Part shown: positions 24,612-32,835 of the stretch, in pieces
How the letters are laid out: every line of letters starts with the position of its first letter
How positions within the stretch are numbered: position 1 is the first letter of the stretch
Assembly (NCBI GenBank): GCA_016191645.1
Contig: JACPVQ010000116.1
Location: 1-44,814, forward strand
DNA from: Candidatus Solibacter usitatus
GTDB taxonomy: Bacteria > Acidobacteriota > Terriglobia > Bryobacterales > Bryobacteraceae
Length of the DNA stretch: 44,814 nt
Direction of reading: 5' to 3'
Made by a program: the position numbers and the translations under genes
Notes under the pieces: generated by a model
Told to the model about the DNA's origin: nothing
Databases searched by the model: none
Seen by the model: only the letters and a program-made list of their open reading frames with translations

Positions 24612-25405
24612 ACGGAGTTGCCTTGAGATACGGCTACTTTCAGCGTATCCAATTCCCGCGCCAGGCGCAGATACTCGCGCATTCCCTGGTAATCGCGTTC
24701 CACCAATTCAGACACGATGTGACGACTCAAATACTTCCTTGCCAGTTCCAGAGGAATCCCCCGCGCCGGGGCTTCGCTCGCCACGATGTCGTCGATGTGT
24801 TCCAACCCGTAACGGCAGGAAGCCGCGAACAGTTCCTGCATGCCGGCCCGCAGATGATCGCTCTTGCCCGCCCACAACGCAAAGATCATTGGCAGGCCCG
24901 TGTATCGCGCCCACTCTTCGCCAAGATCGAGAACCTCATATTGACGGCGCAACGACTCGGGATCCAGTCGCAGCGCGGGATCGCCGATGACGAGGGCCGC
25001 ATCCGCCGCCGCAAGCATCGTTGGCAAATCGGCCGGCATATTGTGGCAGGAGGGAGCCGACCCATACCGCTCGGCGAGAAGAATGCGCGCCAGCATCACC
25101 GAAGTCCGCGACCCGGAATCGAGCGCCAAACTCTGAACCTGGCCGAGTGGCTTCTTGGAAATGAGAAGGATGCTGCGTACCGCGCCGCGGCACGCGATCC
25201 CCGTGCCGGGCAGCCATTCCAGCCCCTGCCGCTCGATCTCAATCACCGGCAGAATTCCAATATCGGAGAGTCCGTCGCGTACACGATCGGCGCAAACCGC
25301 CGGCAAATCGTACTCAAGACGGATTTGGCGGCCCAGATCTGTCTTCTCAAAGCCCCAAATGAGAGGCGTGGTATTGAGGTAGCTAACCGCGGAAACGACA
25401 GGCAA
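24608..25405 (-). CDS. mqnA: Chorismate dehydratase (menaquinone, futalosine pathway)
   Basis: A 265-residue protein from a TTG at 25405. The N-terminal VSAVSYLNTTPLIWGF is the MqnA landmark, followed by DIGILPVIEIER, LDSGSRTSVMLARIL, LVIGDPAL and FALWAGK. The fold is a periplasmic-binding-protein type. It forms 3-enolpyruvylbenzoate from chorismate as the first step of futalosine synthesis. An ATG at about 25421 is in another frame, so TTG is the best start. It is divergent from groES. Confidence 0.9.
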   Translation of the reverse strand: MPVVSAVSYLNTTPLIWGFEKTDLGRQIRLEYDLPAVCADRVRDGLSDIGILPVIEIERQGLEWLPGTGIACRGAVRSILLISKKPLGQVQSLALDSGSRTSVMLARILLAERYGSAPSCHNMPADLPTMLAAADAALVIGDPALRLDPESLRRQYEVLDLGEEWARYTGLPMIFALWAGKSDHLRAGMQELFAASCRYGLEHIDDIVASEAPARGIPLELARKYLSRHIVSELVERDYQGMREYLRLARELDTLKVAVSQGNSV

Positions 25406-25483
25406 GGGTCCAGTGTACCATGGCGGCTGATCCGCTTGATTAATGTTTGTTAATGTAATATAACTTACTTATTTTTAACTACT

Positions 25484-25489
25484 TATACT
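25484..25489 (+). promoter_or_regulatory. Candidate -10 box of the groES promoter
   Basis: TATACT lies in an AT-rich stretch (25430-25530) that contrasts with its surroundings. Transcription would begin near 25496, the first base of the CIRCE-like element, so a bound repressor would block initiation. No good -35 match is seen at the right distance. Confidence 0.45.
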
Positions 25490-25495
25490 TTTTTC

Positions 25496-25522
25496 TTGTC
25501 ACTCCTCATGGTCTTGTGCTAA
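25496..25522 (+). promoter_or_regulatory. Degenerate CIRCE element (HrcA operator) upstream of groESL
   Basis: TTGTCACTC - nine bases - TTGTGCTAA matches the CIRCE consensus TTAGCACTC-N9-GAGTGCTAA with two mismatches in each arm and the exact 9-9-9 spacing. It lies 94 bases before the groES ATG, the usual place. HrcA is not encoded here. Confidence 0.7.
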
Positions 25523-25616
25523 TAATATCTTTGTGTGGATCGGACAGGCGACGCCCCGTCCGCGCCACGCCAAATCGAAGTAAGTCGAACCCTGACGTTG
25601 GAGGTCCATTAAGAAA

Positions 25617-25934
25617 ATGAATATTCGGCCCCTCTATGACCGCATTGTGGTCAAGCGGATTGAAGAAAGCGGAGAAACGATGATGGGTGGCATCATCATT
25701 CCCGATTCGGCGAAAGAAAAGCCGCAGGAAGGCGAAGTCGTCGCCGTTGGCAAAGGCAAGCGCGCCGAAGACGGCAAGCTGATCGCCTTGGATGTAGTGG
25801 TTGGAGACAAGATCCTCTTTGGAAAGTACTCCGGCAGCGACATCAAGATTGATGGCAACGAGTACCTGATCATGCGCGAAGACGAAGTTCTTGGCGTACT
25901 GGAAGGCAACGGCGCCGGCAAGAAAAAGAAGTAA
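25617..25934 (+). CDS. groES: Co-chaperonin GroES
   Basis: A 105-residue protein starting [17 protein letters not shown], with the mobile loop [22 protein letters not shown] and the C-terminal strand [14 protein letters not shown]. The Lys-rich end (AGKKKK) adds a few residues to the family length. It caps the GroEL chamber. Expression is probably controlled by the CIRCE-like element. A GGAGG lies 12 bases before the start. Confidence 0.97.
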   Translation: MNIRPLYDRIVVKRIEESGETMMGGIIIPDSAKEKPQEGEVVAVGKGKRAEDGKLIALDVVVGDKILFGKYSGSDIKIDGNEYLIMREDEVLGVLEGNGAGKKKK

Positions 25935-27587
<1,653 letters not shown>

Positions 27588-27613
27588 ACCAGTCCAAGCT
27601 CTGTTTGATCAAG

Positions 27614-27640
27614 GCCCGTCGCGAAAGCGGCGGGCTTTTT
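27614..27640 (+). terminator. Intrinsic terminator after groEL
   Basis: GCCCGTCGC (27614-27622) and GCGGCGGGC (27627-27635) pair with one G-U, closing a four-base loop, and are followed by TTTTT. Strong rho-independent terminator 27 bases after the groEL stop. Confidence 0.9.
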
Positions 27641-27678
27641 CATTTGATAAGTCCTGGACAAGAGTAGAATGGGATCGC

Positions 27679-27864
27679 GTGAGCGTTAAGTCCGCCGTCA
27701 TCTTTGAACGAGCCGAAAATAATTGGGCGGCGTACGTTCCAGATCTCCCAGGGTGCATCACGACAGGCCAGACCCTGGACGAAACGAAGCTGAACATTCG
27801 GGAAGCGATTCAGGGCCATTTGGATACGCTTCAAGAGTTCGGAGAGGCTGTTCCCGAACCATGA
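27679..27864 (+). CDS. Solitary HicB-like antitoxin-family protein
   Basis: A 61-residue protein from a GTG at 27679. It contains the partial RNase H-like HicB fold: SAVIFERAENNWAAYVPDLPGCITTGQTLDE, then a helix KLNIREAIQGHLDTLQE. HicB antitoxins normally accompany HicA and have a DNA-binding tail. Here there is no HicA upstream or downstream and no tail, so this may be a stand-alone HicB-like protein of unknown role. It is followed by a 103-base gap. Confidence 0.7.
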   Translation: MSVKSAVIFERAENNWAAYVPDLPGCITTGQTLDETKLNIREAIQGHLDTLQEFGEAVPEP

Positions 27865-27967
27865 GCTTGGCCGGAGAAGTTGAAATCACGACTGCGGCTT
27901 AAGCCCAGCCTTTGTAAACCGCCGCTGTCTTGCTTCCAACCATTTCACTGTGCTCCCATGTGCAAAT

Positions 27968-29083
27968 ATGCAACTCCTCATCGGAACCCGCAAGGGCGCG
28001 TTTTTTCTCGATTCGGACAAGAATCGGCGCAAGTGGACAACGCGTGGTCCCGTACTGCTGGGCCAGATTGTGAACCATATTGTGCAGGACCCGCGGCAGC
28101 TAAACGTATTTCTAATGGCCGCGAGGCCGGGCCATTTGGGCCCGACGCTGATGCGATCCACGAATTCCGGAAAGACGTGGAAAGAATCTTCCAAACCGCC
28201 GGCGTTCGCGAAGGCGGAAGACGGTTCGGGGCGTGTGGTGAAGCACGTGTTCTGGCTCACGCCGGGCCACGCTTCTGAGCGAGGCGTTTGGTACGCGGGC
28301 ACGAGTCCGCAAGGTCTTTTCCGCACTGAAGACAGCGGCGACACCTGGCAGTCCGTCACGGGCTTTAACGATCATCCGCTGCGTCCCAAGTGGTGCAACG
28401 ACGGAGAAGAAGGTCCGCCGGACGGCGCGACGCTGCACTCCATTCTGGTCGATCCGCGCGATGCGCGCCACATGTACATCGGCATGTCCTCGGGCGGAAT
28501 GTTCGAGTCCACCGATCAAGGAGCGTCGTGGGCTCCTTTGAACAAGGGCTGCGCGGCGGACTTCCTGCCTGATCCCAATGCCGAATACGGCCACGATCCG
28601 CATTGCGTGCGCTACTCGCCCGTGAATCCAGACCGTCTCTACATGCAAAACCATTGCGGTGTTTACCGCCTGGACCGGCCAGGCCGCCTTTGGGATCGCA
28701 TCGGAATGAAGCTGCCGAAAAAAATCGGCGACATCGGATTCGGCATCGTCGTTCATCCGCGCGACGATCAATCGGCTTGGGTTTTTCCCATGGATGGCAC
28801 CACCGTTTGGCCGCGCACGAGTCCCGCCGGTAAGCCCGCTCTCTACGTCACGCGGAATGCCGGAAAATCGTGGCAGCGCCAAGATAAGGGCTTCCCAACG
28901 GAGAACGCGCATTGGACCGTCAAGCGCCAGGCAATCACCGGCGACAGCGAATCGCCGGCGGGGATCTATCTCGGCACGACGTCGGGCGAAGTCTGGGCCA
29001 GCCGCAACGAAGGCGAATCATGGGCCTGCATCGGACGCCATCTTCCGCACATTTACAGTGTCGAAGTTGCGCGGAAGCCATGA
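27968..29083 (+). CDS. Asp-box (BNR/sortilin-like) beta-propeller protein
   Basis: A 371-residue protein from ATG 27968; an ATG six codons earlier is possible. Five Asp-box motifs of the form (S/T)-x-(D/N)-x-G-x-(T/S)-W are visible: STNSGKTW, TEDSGDTW, STDQGASW, TRNAGKSW and SRNEGESW. They mark blades of a six- or seven-bladed propeller as in sialidases and sortilins. No signal peptide is seen (MQLLIGTRKGAFFL), so it may be cytoplasmic. The stop overlaps the ATG of a MoaD/ThiS-like gene (ATGA), which suggests a functional pair. Catalytic sialidase arginines cannot be identified, so enzyme activity should not be assumed. Confidence 0.85.
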   Translation: MQLLIGTRKGAFFLDSDKNRRKWTTRGPVLLGQIVNHIVQDPRQLNVFLMAARPGHLGPTLMRSTNSGKTWKESSKPPAFAKAEDGSGRVVKHVFWLTPGHASERGVWYAGTSPQGLFRTEDSGDTWQSVTGFNDHPLRPKWCNDGEEGPPDGATLHSILVDPRDARHMYIGMSSGGMFESTDQGASWAPLNKGCAADFLPDPNAEYGHDPHCVRYSPVNPDRLYMQNHCGVYRLDRPGRLWDRIGMKLPKKIGDIGFGIVVHPRDDQSAWVFPMDGTTVWPRTSPAGKPALYVTRNAGKSWQRQDKGFPTENAHWTVKRQAITGDSESPAGIYLGTTSGEVWASRNEGESWACIGRHLPHIYSVEVARKP

Positions 29084-29388
29084 CGGTCTTTATCCCGACA
29101 CCTCTGGTTTCGTATACAAAGAACCGGCGTCAGGTGACGGCCAATGGCGGGACGCTCGGCGAAGTCTTACTCGATCTCGACCGCCAATTTCCCGGAATCC
29201 GCTTTCGCATGATCGATGAACAGGATGGCGTACGGCAGCACATCCGGTTCTTCATCAACGGCGATGCGGCCATGAAATTGGATGCCGCGCTCATGCCGCG
29301 CGATGAACTACAAATCATTTGCGCGATCAGCGGCGGGGCTGGAGCCTGCTGGGGCAGTTCTCCCACAAAGCAATTCGTCCCGGCTTGA
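29080..29388 (+). CDS. MoaD/ThiS-family beta-grasp protein with C-terminal extension beyond Gly-Gly
   Basis: A 102-residue protein. Residues 1-86 follow the beta-grasp sulfur-carrier fold: MTVFIPTPLV, a helix TLGEVLLDLDRQFPG, then IRFFINGD, LMPRDELQIICAISGG. In MoaD and ThiS the Gly-Gly is the C-terminus and is adenylated by an E1-like enzyme. Here it is at residues 85-86 and 16 residues follow (AGACWGSSPTKQFVPA). It would need trimming to act as a sulfur carrier, as known for some pro-carriers processed by JAMM proteases. Coupled to the Asp-box gene by ATGA. No moa, thi or E1 gene is nearby. Confidence 0.8.
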   Translation: MTVFIPTPLVSYTKNRRQVTANGGTLGEVLLDLDRQFPGIRFRMIDEQDGVRQHIRFFINGDAAMKLDAALMPRDELQIICAISGGAGACWGSSPTKQFVPA

Positions 29389-29427
29389 CGAATGCGTCCG
29401 GAAGGCATACGGAGTCATAATGGGGGC

Positions 29428-30726
29428 ATGGAACGGCGCAGTTTTGTCAGCGCGGCCGCGGCCGCCACTCTTGTTTCCGCCGCAACGGACAAGCCTGCCG
29501 TACTCGGCGGTTCGCCTGCAAAAGTCAGCCCGGTTGCCTGGCCCATCACCGATGAGACGGACGAGAAAGCCCTGCTGAATGTTTTCCGTGGCGGAAAATG
29601 GTTTCGCGGCTATGGGAAAAAAGTTCAGGAGTTCGAAGAAAGCTATGCGCGGCTGACCGGCGCTCGCCATTGCGTGGCCGTGGCGAATGGAACCAGCGCG
29701 CTGCTCGCCTCGCTTGCCGTGTTGCAAGTGGGCGCGGGCGATGAGGTGATTCTGCCGCCGTACACCTTCGTGGCAACCTTGAACGCAATCCTCGAACGGC
29801 AGGCGATTCCGATTTTCGTCGACGTCGATCCCGCTACATTTCAAATCGACCCCGCGCGTATTGAGGCTGCCATCACACCCGCCACGAAGGCGATCATCCC
29901 GGTTCACATGGCCGGCGCGGCGGCCGATCTCGATTCCATTCTCAAGGTGGCCAACCGCCATCGCATTCCAGTGATCGAAGATGCCTGCCAGGCGCATTTG
30001 GGCGAATGGAAGGGCAGGAAAGTGGGCACCTACGGCGTCACCGGATGCTTCAGTTTTCAGGCTTCGAATAATCTCAACTCCGGCGAAGGCGGGGCCATTC
30101 TTACCAACGAGGAAGAAGTCTTCCTGCACTGCTCGGGATTTCACAACAACGGGAACAGTTCGCACCGGCCGCACTCCTACGTGGGCAATGGACTGAACCT
30201 GCGCATGACGGAGTTTCAAGCGGCGCTGTTAATGGCGCAGATGACGCGCTTGGAAAAACAATCGCAGCAGCGCGAATCGAACGCGGCCTATTTGACGAAG
30301 ATGTTCAACGAAATCCCGGGTATCGTTCCGGCGCTCTTGTATCCCGGCTGCACGCGCAATGCCTGGCATCTTTATATGTTCCGCTACAAGGCAGCGGAGT
30401 TTGACGGTTTGTCGCGCGCTCAGTTTCTCAACGCGCTGAAGGCGGAAGGCATCGGCGCATCGTCCGGGTATTCGCCGCTGAACAAGAATCCGCTCATCGA
30501 CAAAACCTTCCAAACGCGCGGCTATCAGCGATTTCTTTCGCCGGCGGAGCGAAAGCAGTGGCCGGATCGCACAAACTGCCCGCAGAACGACAAGCTCTGC
30601 GGGGAGGCGGTGTGGTTCACGCAGACAATGCTGCTTGGGCCGCGCTCCGGCATGGAGACCATCGCCGGGGCGATTCGCAACATTCGCGCGCATGCCGGCG
30701 AAGTGAAGCGGAAGCTGCAAGGATAG
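29428..30726 (+). CDS. Exported DegT/DnrJ/EryC1-like protein lacking the PLP lysine
   Basis: From ATG 29428, 432 residues with a Tat-like signal (MERRSFVSAAAAATLVSAA). The body is a complete DegT-family aminotransferase: NGTSALLASLAVL, PPYTFVATLNAIL, IFVDVDP, VIEDACQAHLGEW. The segment carrying the PLP-binding lysine, usually SFQ-x-SKNL-GEGG, reads SFQASNNLNSGEGG, so the lysine position is Asn214 (codon AAT). A normal Schiff base is therefore impossible. Combined with export, this points to a binding or non-PLP role, or to a non-aminotransferase reaction. It starts a plus-strand group with two paralogous membrane proteins. Confidence 0.85.
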   Translation: MERRSFVSAAAAATLVSAATDKPAVLGGSPAKVSPVAWPITDETDEKALLNVFRGGKWFRGYGKKVQEFEESYARLTGARHCVAVANGTSALLASLAVLQVGAGDEVILPPYTFVATLNAILERQAIPIFVDVDPATFQIDPARIEAAITPATKAIIPVHMAGAAADLDSILKVANRHRIPVIEDACQAHLGEWKGRKVGTYGVTGCFSFQASNNLNSGEGGAILTNEEEVFLHCSGFHNNGNSSHRPHSYVGNGLNLRMTEFQAALLMAQMTRLEKQSQQRESNAAYLTKMFNEIPGIVPALLYPGCTRNAWHLYMFRYKAAEFDGLSRAQFLNALKAEGIGASSGYSPLNKNPLIDKTFQTRGYQRFLSPAERKQWPDRTNCPQNDKLCGEAVWFTQTMLLGPRSGMETIAGAIRNIRAHAGEVKRKLQG

Positions 30727-30729
30727 CCG

Positions 30730-32835
30730 GTGCATCGATTTCTACGCTCCTCACATCCACTCTCCTGGTGGATGGACGGAGTTCTCGTCTTCGTTCTCGC
30801 GGCTTGTCTGATTGCACCCATTTTCAAACTCGACTACAGCGACAAGTGGGCTTCTATTGAGAGCACCTTCATCGCCGACGCGCGATTCCTGAAGGATCAC
30901 TGGCCTGCTCCACGCTGGCAGCCGCTTTGGTACACGGGCACGCGGTTCGATTACATCTATCCGCCCGCGCTGCGATACGGAACGGCGGGTCTGGCCAAGG
31001 CTATGAACGTCGGCACGGCGCGCGCTTATCACATCTACGTGGGATTCTTCTACGCTCTAGGCATTGCAGGCGTGTATGTTCTGGCGCGCACCCTCGGCGG
31101 CTCGCGAGGCTTCGCGCTAGTGGCTGCATTGTTGGTCGCCACAGTTTCTCCGGGGTTCCTCGTCTTCCCGGAGATTCACCGCGATGCGAAGGGATCGTGG
31201 TCTGAGCCGCAGCGATTGGGCGTGCTGGCGCGGTACGGCGAGGGTCCTCACATGAGCGCGCTTGCCGTGCTCGGGTTTGCCATCGCCTTTTCCTTGCGCG
31301 CTCTGCGGCAGGGGAGCTATGGTTGGATCGCGGCCGCGGCGTTTGCATGCGCACTCGCCGTTTCCAATAATTTTTACGGCGCGACGGCTCTCGCGATGCT
31401 GTTCCCCATCGTTCTGTGGGCCTGCTACGTGACGTCGAGCGACAAGCGCGTTTTCAAGCGGGCCGCGGCCATTGTGGCTCTCAGCTACGGATTAACCGCG
31501 TTCTGGCTGGTCCCTTCCTACTTCGCCATCACCGTGGACAACATGCGATTCGTGAGCGAACGCGGCAACCGCTGGTCCATGTGGGTGACGGTGCTGCTGC
31601 TGATCGTTTATTTGAAAGTGTCCGAACGGTGGGCAAGAAACCGGCCGCATCTACAGACGCCTGTCTTCCTCTTGGGCGCGGTAGCGCTGCTTACTTTGAA
31701 CGTGGTGGGGAATCGCTTCTTCGAGTTCCGCGTGATCGGCGAGCCGTTTCGCATGATTCCCGAATGGGACATGTTCGTACTGCTGGCCGCCGCGGAAGGC
31801 CTGAGAATGTTGTGGGGCAGATCTCCAGATCTGCGAGGCGGTCTCCAGACCGCCTCTGCCGAGGCGGGGCGGGATCTGGAGATCCCGCCGCAGGTCTGGA
31901 GACCTGCCCCACACAGCACTTCAGAGTTTAGGAGCACCTTATTCAAGCGAATCGCCATCGTAATTGTGTTGCTGATTGCGCTGCGCGGCGTACGGCGATA
32001 CATCGGAGGCGGCTGGAAGATCTTCGTGCCGGGCGGCAAGGTTGAGGACCGCATTGAGTTTCAGGTTACCGACTGGCTGGCAAAGAACATGCCGGACGCG
32101 CGTGTCTACACGAATGGCACGATACGCTTCTGGTTCAACGCCTGGTACGATCTGGCGGAGTTGGGAGGAGGATCGGAACAAGGGCTGCTCAATCCTACGC
32201 CGCAACCCGCGACGTGGATTCTCGGCATGAGCGAAGACGCGCAGTACAGCATTGCATGGCTGATTTGCACAGGCGTCGACGCAGCCTTCGTCGCCGACAA
32301 GACCAGCGCCGAGCACTACAAAGACGTTTCGCATCCACAGAAATTCGTCAACGTGCTGCCAGTGGCTTTTGACGATCGCAAAGGGAATCGCATTTACAAA
32401 GTGCCGCGCCGTTATCCGGGGTTGGCGCGCGTGGTTTCCACAAAAGATCTGGACGCGCTTCCCCCATTTCCGGAGGACCCCGGCGCGTGGCTGCTGTATC
32501 AACTTGCGGACGTATTGGAAAAAGGTCCCGATGCGCCGGCGTCCACGCGATGGGAAGGCACCGAGCGTTTATGGATTCACGCACCCATCGCCGCTGGACA
32601 AACTCTATTCGTGCAAGTTGCCTATGACCCGGCATGGCGCGCCTACAGCGGAGCGCAGCCGCTGACGGTGACAAAATCCCGGCTTGGGTTTATGCGCATC
32701 GACGCGCAGCCCGGCAACCACGATGTCCGGTTGGAATTCGAAACGCCGTTGGAGAATCACGTGGGGCGCGTGGTGTTCGCAGGCTCCGCCGGATTGTTCC
32801 TCTGGATGGGATTCCGCAGGAGGAGGATTCTGTGA
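30730..32835 (+). CDS. Multispanning GT-C-like membrane protein (PTPS-related/YfhO-like) with in-frame palindromic insertion
   Basis: A 701-residue protein with about ten membrane helices and a C-terminal beta-rich domain (LFVQVAYDPAWRAYSG). WYTGTRFDYIYPPALRYGTAGL and RYGEGPHMSALAVLG match the membrane proteins grouped as 6-pyruvoyl-tetrahydropterin-synthase-related. It is paralogous to the next gene: VLLAAAEGLRMLW aligns with LALAAAEWLRVGW, and TNGTIRFWFNAWYDLAELGG with SGGLRFRLHSWFDLNQTNG. About 35 residues (361-395), encoded by a palindromic element, sit between these landmarks and are missing in the paralogue. It starts three bases after the DegT-like gene. The role is probably in envelope glycan assembly, which is inference. 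Confidence 0.85.
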   Translation: MHRFLRSSHPLSWWMDGVLVFVLAACLIAPIFKLDYSDKWASIESTFIADARFLKDHWPAPRWQPLWYTGTRFDYIYPPALRYGTAGLAKAMNVGTARAYHIYVGFFYALGIAGVYVLARTLGGSRGFALVAALLVATVSPGFLVFPEIHRDAKGSWSEPQRLGVLARYGEGPHMSALAVLGFAIAFSLRALRQGSYGWIAAAAFACALAVSNNFYGATALAMLFPIVLWACYVTSSDKRVFKRAAAIVALSYGLTAFWLVPSYFAITVDNMRFVSERGNRWSMWVTVLLLIVYLKVSERWARNRPHLQTPVFLLGAVALLTLNVVGNRFFEFRVIGEPFRMIPEWDMFVLLAAAEGLRMLWGRSPDLRGGLQTASAEAGRDLEIPPQVWRPAPHSTSEFRSTLFKRIAIVIVLLIALRGVRRYIGGGWKIFVPGGKVEDRIEFQVTDWLAKNMPDARVYTNGTIRFWFNAWYDLAELGGGSEQGLLNPTPQPATWILGMSEDAQYSIAWLICTGVDAAFVADKTSAEHYKDVSHPQKFVNVLPVAFDDRKGNRIYKVPRRYPGLARVVSTKDLDALPPFPEDPGAWLLYQLADVLEKGPDAPASTRWEGTERLWIHAPIAAGQTLFVQVAYDPAWRAYSGAQPLTVTKSRLGFMRIDAQPGNHDVRLEFETPLENHVGRVVFAGSAGLFLWMGFRRRRIL
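31811..31913. repeat. 103-bp nested-palindrome element inserted in frame in a gene
   Basis: Four palindromes follow each other: GCAGATCTCCAGATCTGC (31817-31834), GGCGGTCTCCAGACCGCC (31837-31854), a 22-bp one with a central GG (31868-31889), and GCAGGTCTGGAGACCTGC (31890-31907). All share the core TCTCCAGA or its complement. The ends TGTGGGGCAG and CTGCCCCACA are inverted, so the whole unit can fold into one branched cruciform. CCGCCTC/GAGGCGG form a central stem. It has no stop codon in any of the six frames. The first 24 bases recur exactly at 44788-44811. Confidence 0.95.
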
